From the NCBI GenBank assembly GCA_027422505.1, contig JAPQWV010000028.1, positions 4,058,001 through 4,122,000 on the forward strand: 64,000 nt of DNA, in the 5' to 3' direction. The DNA comes from Craterostigma plantagineum (taxonomy: Eukaryota; Streptophyta; Magnoliopsida; Lamiales; Linderniaceae). Below the pieces are notes generated by a model. It made no database searches. It was not told the DNA's origin and saw nothing but the letters and a program-made list of their open reading frames with translations. The position numbers were made by a program, and so were the translations under genes. Below, piece after piece: positions 32,714 through 42,001 of the stretch; positions within the stretch are counted from its first letter, which is position 1, and each line of letters starts with the position of its first letter.

Positions 32714-33349
32714 ATCTTGGTTCCATAGAAATTCCCTAGCTCTGATAGGATTAGCTCTAGTTTGCCTTTTCTAGTTTTTGGGTTTGAGGTCGAGGTTGGT
32801 TGGTTGCAGGTTTAGGTACGCTGGCGGTGTTAGTCCCTCCTTTTTAATGATGAAGGGGGAGAAGTCTAGGCAATTAATGCCTAATTTTGTTATTTTGGAA
32901 TGGTATAATATAATCGGCTTGCTTGCTTTTAAATGCTTATGTCTTAATCCTCTTTGTGCTTGAGTTTGTGACTTGCTAAGGATTAAGGAATTCCGCACAT
33001 AGGCAGGGGGAGCAAACTGATATGGTGTGATAATTTGCGACATTCCATGGTAACTTGTGACATTCCATATGATATGATCTGAAAATTTGTGACATTCCAT
33101 GGTGACTTGTGACATTTCGTATGATATGACCTGGTAATTGCTATATGTTTTCGCTGTTGTGCTTTACATGGGAATACTAACAATTAGACAGGGGGAGCAT
33201 GCTTCGAAATCTGATAAAATTATTTGCTCTGATCATATGTCGCATGCTATGATACTTAAACATGCTACGTGCGTAAATGGCTTCATATCGAGTGACTCAT
33301 ATGCTTAAGATAGGCATTAATTACTTGTCATCATCGAAAACGGGGAGAT
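32714..33349 (+). other. Sire-1 3' non-coding region with multiple polypurine tracts
   Basis: Four purine tracts of PPT type occur: about 32850-32868 (GAAGGGGGAGAAG), 33001-33014 (GGCAGGGGGAGCAAA), 33188-33200 (ACAGGGGGAGCATG) and 33337-33349 (AAAACGGGGAGAT). The last directly precedes the LTR. Multiple PPT copies are a known Sirevirus trait. Two tandem 51-bp units containing GTGACATTCCATGG lie at 33032-33133. Confidence 0.75.
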
Positions 33350-34140
33350 TGTAGACCTTTTTGGTCCAAATGATTATGAGAGTTTTGATTATTCCAAGTA
33401 ATTATGTAAATTGGAGGGTACAAATTAGAAAACTCGATATGCATGTTGTGTGATGTTTAAGTATGTGAAAATGTTCGATTAAGCGCTTAAATGTGAATAA
33501 ACTGTTATGAAAATCGAATATGTGTGATGTTGTGCTTAACTGGAATATTTATGTGATCACCTGGTTATGAACGTTTTCGCATGAATGGAATCTCCCTGTG
33601 TGCTATATATGGAAAATATATTCTGTTAAGCGATATGTGAGCTGTACACGTGATTGAGTTATTTTTGGAAAGAATATAACTGTGATCATCCGGATATGAA
33701 TGACTGTGCTATACATGGAAAATATATTCTGTAAAGTGATGTGTGAGCTGTACACGTGATTGATTTATTTTAGGCAAGAATATCGATATGATCACCCGGA
33801 TATAAATGACTATGCTATATATGGAAAAGATATTCTGATTGAATGCTTACATGTGATTGATTTATTTTAGGAAAGAATATCAATGATATATATCCGTTGA
33901 GTGAGATATTAAGTGACTCTTAAATCAGTGAATCATGATCCTGCTTTCCTTGTGCGACTTAGGATTCATATTATGGAAAGTGATTAGTTGATTGGGTTTA
34001 TATGTGGTAAGATGCTGATTGAGTCTATTTATGGAATGTGCTGAAATCGTATGAGATCACCATACATGGAAAGTATGCTTTGCATTGTACTCAGTAGATC
34101 AAATCTTTCTCTGTGCGAATTGGCTATCATATTTTGGGAA
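33350..34140 (+). repeat. Sire-1 3' LTR (3' end not complete)
   Basis: It starts TGTAGACCTTTTTGGTCC after the last polypurine tract. No clear CA end is found before Sirevirus gag homology begins at 34141, so the LTR is truncated or its end is unrecognised. No genes. Confidence 0.7.
33554..33885 (+). repeat. Three tandem ~100-130 bp repeats in the Sire-1 LTR
   Basis: Units begin with GATCAYCYGGWTATRAA at 33554, 33684 and 33790 and share TGGAAAATATATTCTG and CACGTGATTGATTTATTTT. Lengths are about 130, 106 and 96 bp, so each unit is degenerate. They probably lie in U3 and may act as enhancer-like repeats (inference). Confidence 0.75.
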
Positions 34141-35264
34141 AGAAGCGACAACTAAGGTCACAAAACTAGAAGCCCAACTAGATCAATCTAATGCTAAGGT
34201 GTGTGAACTTACAAAACAACTAGAAGCCTGTAAAGCCGCCAAGTTAACGGTGGAAAATAATTTACTCTATTAGGAGAAGAGCGTAAGAAACTATACGCTA
34301 AAGAAATTAGAAGATCTTCTTGTAAGAAGGGGACAAATTGATCAAACAATATTCTTAAACCAACCCATGGACTTAGAATTCTATGACTATAAGTTTGGCT
34401 TAGGCTTTGAGAATCCCCATTGCTTGACAAAAGTTGATTACAAACAACTTGACGATGTCAAGTACATGGGTTGAAATAGAATTCTCATGGTCTTTACTAA
34501 AGCAAAAGAAATAGATGCATTAGAAGAAGCCAAGAGAAAAGCCAAGACTAGGGTTGAAATCCCCTTCTCCTACTCAGATTTGAATCAAAGCTACAACGCT
34601 AGGGATCTTTCCAAAGATTGGAGCCTTGAGTCAGTTTATATTCCCGAAGATCGTTCTACACACGAGGAAGCACAACGTCAACATTCTAAAAATTCTCCTA
34701 AAAGAGATGTAAAAGAGATGTAAAATCTCAAAGCTTCCTCCGTACCCCAGACCCTTTCTCACCGCATCTCCCTCCAAAGAAAATATCATTTTGAAAAGCG
34801 TGAAGAAAGAAAAATTGCCTTCTAAAGATCAGAAGTCTAACAATAAAAGTGTGAAAAATACTAACTCTAAACTAGAAATCGAAGGCGAGAGTGTCTAAAC
34901 TAGAAATTAAGGAGCCTCTAGATGTCGAAGTTACAAATATATCTACTCATTCTGTAATAAGAAAAGACACTCGTAGAAATAAAAGAGCCGTTTCTTCACT
35001 TCAATCATCGCTCCTACATGCTCTCTTCAGCCGACTACTTTTAGAAGCACTAATTTTGAAATAGGCTCTTCTTCTACAATACAAATTAATCAGTCTAAAG
35101 CAAATGCCTTTAGGAAGACTCGTAGGACACAAAATCCAGCCATTAAGAAGGCGTATAGTGCTATTCATGCTTGTTCTCACCTAAGGTATCCTGTCAAGAT
35201 TGAATCCCCCAGACACCTTAAGAGACTATCCCATGAAAAGATCTTTTCCTCGATCAAGCCTACC
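34141..35264 (+). pseudogene. Sirevirus gag C-terminal fragment (plus)
   Basis: It starts EATTKVTKLEAQLDQSNAK, matching the coiled-coil end of the Copia-4 gag (47210-48418), then LEACKAAKLTVEN, a stop near 34270, then DLEFYDYKFGLGFENPHC and IPFSYSDLNQSYNARD. The last part (HLRYPVKIESPRHLKRL, EKIFSSIKPT) matches 46170-46220 on the minus strand. Stops and frameshifts are numerous. It ends exactly where the Gypsy-B LTR starts. Confidence 0.8.
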
Positions 35265-35444
35265 TGTAATACCCGAGTCCCCTAGGTAGGTCGGCCGATA
35301 AATTCTACATGCATATTTTGTGAATTATATGACCTACATGACTGAGTAGTATGTGTTTGCAGTATTGAACGTGTTGAGGTATCCCATGATTAGTTGTTAC
35401 GAGGACTTAAAAATTTTAGATAGTAATTACACGTGGCATGCGGA

Positions 35445-35740
35445 CAATAAATCGCCGAGCTCAAATTGAGCAAGTTAGAATCGGCCGATTCCCATGCTAA
35501 CAAATCATCGAAATCGCCGAACTATTTAAGGATAGGAAAGCGGGCAATTTGTGCATAACCTAAGGTAGAATCGACCGATTTCAATGAAGGGCATAAATCG
35601 GCCGATTTTCATATGTGTACATAATAGCCAATCGAATGAGTGGAATCGGGCGATTCCATGCACACACACACAAATCGGGCGATCCTTATGCCACCTAAAT
35701 CGGCCGATTACCACATTTGTAGATACTAACTTTTGCCGAT
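35445..35740 (+). repeat. Cluster 1 of AATCGGSCGATT palindromes in the Gypsy-B LTR
   Basis: At least six good copies: AATCGGCCGATT type three times, AATCGGGCGATT type twice, AATCGACCGATT once, plus degenerate ones. Spacing is irregular, 15-70 bp. Confidence 0.8.
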
Positions 35741-36389
35741 TTAAATGAGACCTAACTAAGATTGGAATCGGGCTAATGGAAGCTAGGAATTTAAGTCAAC
35801 AATCGATTGACTAAGAATTATAACGAGATTTCTTAATATGAAGGGAAAAGATTAGTCACCCATTGTCCCATCAACCCCATCCGCCTAGACTCAGGTTTAA
35901 TAATTACCAAGAAAAGCAAGGAAGCGATAGATGAGAACTCATATAAGAAATAAAAAGAAAGCAAACCCTCATAAAAACATAAAACTCAAACAAAAAGAAG
36001 AAGAAAAAGGGCCGATAGGAGTTTTCACCAAAAACATCACAAGCAAGTCTGGAATTCGAGATTGGTAAGTGAAATATCTCCATTAAACTTTGTAAAATTC
36101 GTAGCTTAGTGCTTATGCAAGAACTCTAACCTTAGAAGCCAAAGAAATGTAGGAATTAAAGTGTAAGAAAGACTTCAAAAACCCTAGTTTAAAGTATAGA
36201 TTCACGATGGGTAATATCTTGGGGTACACGAAATTTTTGGTTTGTAGTAGCATGTTTTGATGCTTAGAACTTGAGTATAAATCGAATTATTGGGTTGAAA
36301 TAAGGATTTTAGAGTAGAAGGAAAACCCCAGGATTTTTTAAGTTCTGGAAAATCGTTGTAAGAGTTAGATTTGAAGATATGAATGTTTG

Positions 36390-36875
36390 AAGCTTTCCGC
36401 CGATTTTGAGGAGCACATGAAGTTTCGGGCGATTAGATATATAGGTACACTTAGCGATTTTAAAATTGAATGATATATGATTCGGCCGAAAGTAGGGATT
36501 AAACTCTCACATGAAATCGGGCAATTATGTGAGTAGTGAAGATCTCGGCGAAATGTAGACGTTGTATATGCCAAATTGGGCGATTTAGGGCTTCATCGAA
36601 TCGAACGATGCACGAGCCCAAGTGCATCAAATCGGGCTATTCGACCGAAACCAATCCATGTGAGATCAAATCGGGTGATTTGGAAAGCAAAGTAATCGGG
36701 TGATTTGCAAGCCCATTCACGACAAATCGGACGATGCCATGCACCTACACAAATCGGGTGAATGAAGACCCTAGCCAATCGGGCGATTCCATGTCTATCA
36801 ATCGGGCGACATCAATGCCAATTGATCGGGCGAAACCGGAATTTAGATGGGATAAATCGGACGAGTCCAGCCCGA
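36390..36875 (+). repeat. Cluster 2 of AATCGGGCGATT-type motifs in the Gypsy-B LTR
   Basis: About fourteen copies in 480 bp, mostly AATCGGGYGATT with single-base variants (AATCGGGTGATTT twice, AATCGGACGATG, AATCGGGCGATTCC). They are separated by non-repeated 15-45 bp spacers. Confidence 0.8.
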
Positions 36876-37317
36876 ATAAGCAAATAACTTTCGCCGAAAT
36901 GCAAATACATAGGGTATAATTATAAGCTAACATGACGTAGTGTAGAGACCGAATGACTTAGAAACTTAGCCAATTAGTGTAACCAACTTTTAAATATTTC
37001 AGTCTAGCTTGTTAATCAATAGATGGCACTAATGCGCAAATATTTACATTTAAAGGTCGAACGGTAGGCAATTTCCGAAGCAGCGAGTTAGCGTAACTCG
37101 GACGACAAGTAAGTAGAAACTCCACTTCAACTACAACACATAACATGTTATCTGTGTCTAATTTATGCAACTTATCTACCTCTGTGCTTACCTGAATTAT
37201 GTGAAGTAGTATATATGGCTATGCACGGTAAGTAGTTCAGCATTATTTCATGTTGCATATTCACGAGCATGCACGATCATATGTGGGGGTTGTGCAGGTT
37301 GAGTATGCATGTTCTAT

Positions 37318-37400
37318 ATCGCTTTGAAGCGATCAATACTTGCTGATGTGGGCATTTGTTGTCGACTCATAGTTGAGTCAAGGGCGGCTTCTATGAAGCC
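37318..37400 (+). promoter_or_regulatory. Three consecutive perfect hairpins in the Gypsy-B LTR
   Basis: ATCGCTTTGAAGCGAT (37318-37333), GACTCATAGTTGAGTC (37364-37379) and GGCTTCTATGAAGCC (37386-37400) are near-perfect inverted repeats with tiny loops. The Gypsy-A LTR has counterparts of the first two at 7388-7403 and 7435-7450 with different sequence but kept pairing. An RNA structure is likely; its role is unknown. Confidence 0.65.
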
Positions 37401-37527
37401 CACACAACCACATATCTGTACACCCGGGAACTACGAAGATGTACCAAGATTTCCGAATCACGTATTGGAGGCCGGGAATGAGAAAGGATATAGCAGCTTC
37501 CGTAAATAGATGACATGCTAGTTGATA

Positions 37528-38063
37528 AAAGCCGAACACCAACGACCAGTTGGAACTCTACAGCCCTTAACAATTCCTGAATGGAAGTGGGACCACATCA
37601 TGATGGACCTCGTCGTTGATTTCCCTAAGACGACGAAAAGCCATTATGCTATCTGGGTGGTTCTTGACCGCCTAACGAAATCAGCTCATTTCCTTCCTAT
37701 CACTTCTACTTTTCCCATGGAACGTTATGCCGAATTGTATATTCAGAAAATAATTCGACTCCATGGAATTCCAATTTCTATTGTTTCGGTTCGAGATTCG
37801 AGATTTCTATCCGACTTTTGGCAAAGTTTACAGAAAGCGATGGGAACTAAGCTCTCTTTCAGTACTGCATATCATCCCCAGACCGACGGGCAGTCTAAAC
37901 GAACTAGGCAAACCCTTGTGGACATGCGACGAGCTTGTGTTTTAGATTTGAAGGGAAACTGGAGCAAGTATCTACCGCTGATCGAGTTTTCCTACAACAA
38001 CAGTTTCCATGCTACAATCGGAATGGCGCCGTACAAGTGCCGATCCCCAGTCCATTGGGACGT
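37528..38063 (+). pseudogene. Gypsy-B integrase core fragment
   Basis: KAEHQRPVGTLQPL is the usual start after the zinc domain, followed by IPEWKWDHIMMDLVVDFP (first catalytic Asp), YAIWVVLDRLTKSAHFLP, LHGIPISIVSVRDSRF (second Asp), AYHPQTDGQSKRTRQTL and FSYNNSFHATIGMAPY. The third catalytic residue, Glu in the normal QSERTIQT, is Lys here (QSKRTRQT). Seven residues normally between APY and CRSP (EALYGRR type) are missing. The frame then runs into LTR sequence. Inactive. Confidence 0.88.
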
Positions 38064-38534
38064 GAAATTCGGGCGATCCAGAGTATTCTCAAAATTGAAC
38101 GAATTCTAAGTACACTTACGTGATTTACGTGTTTTACTTGTTTTACGTACGTTTTACGTGATTATGTTTTCATGAGATATCATGTATATGCATTATGGCA
38201 CATGCATATCACATCAAGGCAAGATGTACTTACACTGTATTGAGATATTATGTTTACGTACTGACACGCGTCAAGACTAAGGCGGCTGGTGGCGGTGCTC
38301 CAAGGACTTTTGAGGGCCGGGCGGTACATGGATGAAGATCTGTGGAGCGACGTTAGGGCTTTTATTCTTTTGACATTTTGGGGCTTTGGCTCGTGTATAG
38401 TGATGACGATGTAGGCAGGTTTTTATAGTAATGTATATCATTTTTGGAAAAAAAATTTATTTTAGACGGGCCTTCCGCGGCTTACGTTGTGGAAATCCAC
38501 CATTAATCCTATTTAGAAAACGAGTGTCGCCACA
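38064..38534 (+). repeat. Gypsy-B LTR 3' end
   Basis: It begins within a TTCGGGCGATCC motif and contains the GGCGGTGCTCCA...GTGGAGCGAC stem-loop block (38291-38350) found at the 3' end of the other Gypsy LTRs, then GGCCTTCCGCGGCTTACGTT and ends GTCGCCACA. Confidence 0.7.
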
Positions 38535-38542
38535 CTCTACCT

Positions 38543-38762
38543 GCAGTTCGAAGACTTAAAACTCCTATTGAGTATAACGAGGCAGAAAGGTTGATAGCAA
38601 AGGCTGACATCGACTCCAAATCTTGGCTCATGTAAGGCATCCCCGACGATATCTACATGCAAATAGATAGTATCCCTACAGGAAAGGGAATGTCGGATGA
38701 GCTCTATTGCATGATGCAAAGAACTAAGTTGGAGTCAAATCGTAGAAAGCCAACATCCTAAC
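38543..38762 (+). pseudogene. Sirevirus gag N-terminal fragment
   Basis: It reads AVRRLKTPIEYNEAERLIAK, then a stop, then GIPDDIYMQIDSIPTGKGM and DELYCMMQRTKLES, matching the gag of Copia-4 around 48530-48720. Only about 73 codons remain. Confidence 0.8.
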
Positions 38763-38834
38763 TGCTTACGTTGAACGACCCGTCCCATACCGGGTGTCAC
38801 TGTAGCATGAGTTCCTACCGGGACTAGTGGGGTT

Positions 38835-39337
38835 GGGCCCACCACACTCCGACTGATAGTCTGGCCCCACCGTATCACCATTTAACCTTACAGCATGCTT
38901 CGTGCACTCGCTCACACGCACCCTGAGAAACTTCCCAGGGGATCACCCATCCCTAGATTGCCCCAAGTCAAGCACGCTTAACTTCGGAATTTCTATAGAT
39001 GGACTCCCGAAAAGGTAGGTCGACCTTGGTGATACGAGTTGTACTATCAATTCTCTTATACGATTCTTAGCCTAACACGCCCATACATTGTCAATCTCAG
39101 GATCCCCTTTGCATTCGTGTGCGGGATCGGTTTGTTCATGTACCCCTACGCCTAGAAACCTGCCAGGAGCCGCTCCTTGTCCGTGCACCTCTCTGGCACC
39201 GGCGATCACTCCCCGCCCTCTTCGGCCCCGGGCATCACATGCCCACCAGCTTCCGCCTGGCTCGTCCCCGAACCAGCATCATGGTGCAACGAAGATGTAT
39301 CGGGACTGTTGGTGGCTGGGAATAAAGAAAGATATTG
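38835..39337 (-). repeat. Left arm of the 5S-element inverted repeat
   Basis: It runs from GGGCCCACCACACTCCGACT to AATAAAGAAAGATATTG. The reverse complement is at 39414-39916, also 503 bp, with scattered mismatches (roughly 90% or better by eye). Its two ATG-rich frames on opposite strands are by-products of the inverted repeat. Confidence 0.85.
38910..39005 (-). other. 5S rRNA-like domain, minus strand (left arm)
   Basis: On the minus strand CCGAAGTTAAGCGTGCTTG (38969-38987) equals the plant 5S box A region and GGGATGGGTGATCCCCTGGG (38934-38953) the box C region. The 5S 5' part and the exact ends are not kept, so this is a 5S-derived domain and not a ribosomal gene. Confidence 0.8.
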
Positions 39338-39413
39338 GTGGCTCTTCGGATACTGGTGCAACGAAGATGTATCGCCTGGATCGTCCCCTCATCGGATCGG
39401 GGTGATTCTTCGG
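39338..39413. other. Loop between the inverted-repeat arms
   Basis: A 76-bp loop. It contains a further copy of GGTGCAACGAAGATGTATCG (39354-39373), which also occurs near 39281-39300 in the left arm and inverted near 39449-39468 in the right arm. Confidence 0.7.
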
Positions 39414-39916
39414 CAATATCTTTCTTTATTCCCAGCCACCAACAGTCCCGATACATCTTCGTTGCACTAGGATGCTGGTTCGGGGACGAGCCAGGCGGAA
39501 GCTGGTGGGCATGTGATGCCTGGGGCCGAAGAGGGCGGCGAGTGATCGCCGGTGCCAGAGAGGTGTACGGACAAGGAGCGGCTCCTGACAGGCTTCTAAG
39601 CGTAGGTGTACATGAACAAACCGATCCCGCACGCGAATGAAAAGGGGATCCTGAGACTGACAATGTATGGGCGTGTCAGGCTAAGAATCGTATAAGAGAA
39701 TTGATAGTACAACTCGTATCACCAAGGTCGACCTACCTTTTCGGGAGTCCATCTATAGAAACTCCGAAGTTAAGCGTGCTTGACTTGGGGCAATCTAGGG
39801 ATGGGTGACCCCTTGAAAACTTTCTCAGGGCGCGTGTGAGTGAGTGCACGAAGCACGCTAAAAGGTTAAATAGTGGTACAGTGGGACCAGACTATCAGTC
39901 GGAGTATGGTGCGCCC
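39414..39916 (+). repeat. Right arm of the 5S-element inverted repeat
   Basis: Inverted copy of 38835-39337. In the order of the 5S sense strand: GC-rich part, CACGCGAATG, GGGCGTGTCAGGCTAAGAATC, 5S-like domain, and the ATAGTGGTACAGTGGGACCA box. Confidence 0.85.
39748..39840 (+). other. 5S rRNA-like domain, plus strand (right arm)
   Basis: GAAGTTAAGCGTGCTT (39766-39781) and GGATGGGTGACC (39799-39810) match the internal Pol III control boxes of plant 5S genes with the expected spacing. The flanks differ from a real 5S gene. Confidence 0.8.
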
Positions 39917-40212
39917 AAGTCACCCAGGGGGTCACCAAAAGCATGCTTAACTTTGAAGTTCTTATCGATGGACTCCCAAAAAGGTAGGTCGACCTTGGTG
40001 ATATGAGTAGTACTATCAATTCTCTTATACGATTCTTAGCCTGACACGCCTATACATTGTAAGTCTCAGGATCACCTCTCATTCGGGTGCGGGATCGGTT
40101 CGTTCATGTACCCCTTCGTCTAGAAGCCTGCTAGGAGCCGCTCCTTGTCCGTTGCACCTCTCTGGCACTGGCGATCACTCCCCGCCCTCATCGGCCCCGA
40201 GCGTCACATGCC
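39917..40212 (-). repeat. Third, partial copy of the 5S element
   Basis: Same orientation as the left arm. The 5S-like part is cut short between the box C and box A regions (box A at about 39939-39955, as AAAGTTAAGCATGCTT on minus). It ends where the Gypsy-C LTR end begins. Confidence 0.8.
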
Positions 40213-40544
40213 CACCAACTTTTCTAGTTAAAATAGTTGGCGGATTTCCGCAACGAAAGCCGTGGAAAGCCCATTCTGCAAAACTTTTTAAATAAATAAT
40301 ATACATACATAAAAATATTGTTTTACAAAAGGCGTTCTTTACATGGGCCGAAGCCCCAAAAATCAAAACGACTAAAGCCGCTCCTCATGTCGCATCCATG
40401 TACCGCTCTCGCCCTCAAAAGCCCGTGGAGTCACCGCCACCAAGCGCTAACCTAGTTCTGACGTTCACCGACGTCGGACTCATCATTACCTTCAACACAT
40501 AAGGCCAGAGCAATTCGCTCAGTAGGTGATTCATGCAAATGCAG

Positions 40545-40690
40545 CATACACTGACAGCGTTTTGACGATCACGCAACTGCCCTGTCAGGTCGCTATGATT
40601 CCTCAATCACATAACCTATGGTAGCATACACTAACAGCGTTTTGACGATCACGAAACTGCCCTGTCAGGTCACTATGATTCCGCAATCAC
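40545..40690 (-). repeat. Two tandem ~75-bp repeats in the Gypsy-C LTR
   Basis: Both units contain GCATACACTGACAGCG or GCATACACTAACAGCG, then TTTTGACGATCACGMAACTG and CCCTGTCAGGTCRCTATGAT. They sit at the same place in the LTR as the short-repeat blocks of Gypsy-A and -E. Confidence 0.8.
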
Positions 40691-41209
40691 AATTGCATCA
40701 GTGACGGTTTTGCACCCCGGGTAGTGTACCACTAACCCGGGTAGACATGTCACTCCACGCCTGTCTGCCGTCCCTGAGCCAAATCATATATCCGGTGGTG
40801 TGCACCTCGGGTGGCTCAATCCCGAGACAGGTGTCGCTAATCCTATCTCCCACCAGGTGCCCCGCGAGTCTAACCTCAACTCCTCTACGAGTCTGACTGC
40901 CAAAATCGGCACACTCTACACCTCTCAACCGACACCTTAAGGTGTCACCGCCCACGCGGTCATCATCTCCCACAGTGTCGTGACATGTCGTGCTATGCAA
41001 TGCATATCATACACAAATTACCCAAAATAATAGTCACATATTGTACAACTTGAGGATTCAAAACTCTAACTCTTTCTTAAAATACTTGAAAATGATTCTT
41101 ATGGTTAAAAGTAGACAAATTGGAATTAAGGGCCTAAATTCGAACTAAAGCCCAAAATATAACTTAGACTAGGTCAACATGCTAAAATAGTCAAACTTAA
41201 AAAATTGAA

Positions 41210-41690
41210 TTCGCGAAATATAGGATAAAAGGTTGGTCAATTCGTGAAGTAAACTAGTCAATTCGCAAATCTCGCTCGGCCCGTGAAAGCCCCCTAGTTC
41301 GCGAACCATTCAGGACTCGCGAAGCTCGTCTTTCCCAAAGTACAATTTGCGAACTAAATTTTAGCCCGCAACTTCGCGAACCATATGGGCCCGCGACAAT
41401 CTTCTCACACATAGAAGGATTTACGAAGCTATTCTGACCCGCGAAACTCCTACTCCACGAACTATCCCACTCAATACATCATTCGCGTAACACGTTTCGG
41501 CCCTTGAGAAAGGTTCGCGGCCCGATCTCTTTCTCTCATTCGAAATTCTAGCGGCCCGCGAGGAGCCCGAACTTTAACCCGCGAAAACACATCCTCTTTC
41601 ACAATCCGTGAACCCCTGGCCCGCGAAACTACTTTGCGAACCGAACTCGTCTCCTAATTCGCAAACTATCCCAACCCGCAAAACTAAAAT
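41210..41690 (-). repeat. Cluster of TTCGCGAA / CCCGCGAA motifs in the Gypsy-C LTR
   Basis: Close to twenty occurrences of GCGAA, CGCGAA or the reverse complement in 480 bp, with core TTCGCGAA (a palindrome). Spacing is irregular. Confidence 0.8.
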
Positions 41691-41980
41691 TCTATACTTC
41701 ACCTAAAATTTCTAATTCCACTCGTTAAACACTTATAGCTGAAGAACAATATTCAAACACTATTTTCTAGAAATTTTCTTCACACCTTTATACTAGCCGA
41801 ATGATCTCCTAAGCACATAAGCATGTATTTTCACCCAAAAACCCATATATTGGGTTTAAAACTTAACACATAACATTAAGCAAATAATAGATATCAAAAT
41901 CACGTACGCAAAAGTTCATCATTTCGAACTTGAATTGCCGAACACCCAAGTTCGAAATCTTTGAACATATTTTATGTGTT

Positions 41981-42001
41981 GTAGGTGAAAAATCCACCTA
42001 C
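41981..42001 (+). promoter_or_regulatory. Mid-LTR hairpin GTAGGTG-N7-CACCTAC (Gypsy-C)
   Basis: A perfect 7-bp stem and 7-nt loop, next to the ACACATAA element. Related copies are at 62149-62167, 58297-58315, 26924-26944, 52889-52910, and less exactly at 7166-7186. Confidence 0.7.

Larger units (their letters stand above)
29166..34140 (+). mobile_element. Sire-1: 3' half of a Sirevirus-type Copia element
   Basis: It holds RT-RNase H, a 0.5-kb spacer, an envelope-like ORF, several polypurine tracts and a 3' LTR, in the order known for Sireviruses (Copia elements with a gene after pol). Gag, protease, integrase and the 5' LTR are missing; the left end abuts a Gypsy-F LTR remnant. Confidence 0.85.
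35265..37527 (+). repeat. Gypsy-B 5' LTR portion
   Basis: It starts TGTAATACCCGAGTCCC. It has the same plan as the Gypsy-A LTR: palindrome cluster 1 (35445-35740), a spacer with TTGGTAAGTG near 36062, cluster 2 (36390-36875), a 21-nt-type element near 37109-37134 followed by CAACACATAA, and three hairpins (37318-37400). The final third of the LTR is replaced by integrase sequence. No genes. Confidence 0.8.
35265..38534 (+). mobile_element. Gypsy-B: chimeric or deleted Gypsy (LTR - integrase piece - LTR end)
   Basis: A 5' LTR lacking its 3' third (35265-37527) runs into an integrase fragment (37528-38063), then into the last 470 bp of an LTR (to about 38534, ending GTCGCCACA). PBS, gag, protease, RT and most of the second LTR are absent, so at least two large deletions are needed. 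Flanking Sirevirus gag pieces lie on both sides, but no matching duplication could be confirmed. Confidence 0.75.
38763..40212. mobile_element. 5S-rDNA-bearing repeat (Cassandra-like), inverted pair plus third copy
   Basis: Three copies of one sequence lie here in orientation minus, plus, minus, judged by the 5S-like domain. The first two form a large inverted repeat (arms 38835-39337 and 39414-39916). The third (39917-40212) starts inside the 5S-like part. Cassandra elements are plant TRIMs whose LTRs carry a 5S RNA domain; the match in 5S content, in the CCTTTTSGGGAG box upstream and in the GATACGGTGGGGCCAGAC-type box downstream supports this. I cannot place PBS or LTR ends confidently, so the family call is tentative. 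Confidence 0.65.

Noticed and set aside
35260..38540. CTACC as target-site duplication of Gypsy-B
   Set aside because: CTACC precedes the LTR at 35265 and occurs near 38537, but with the LTR end at 38534 the adjacent bases are CTCTA, so the match is not at the boundary.
39088..39663. Overlapping open frames of 100-142 residues on both strands
   Set aside because: They mirror each other because of the inverted repeat and match no protein family; they lie in the 5S element.
38910..39840. Possible 5S rRNA genes
   Set aside because: Only the inner control-box part matches 5S; the 5' third and 3' end are replaced and the copies lie in a repeat element. Annotated as 5S-like domains.
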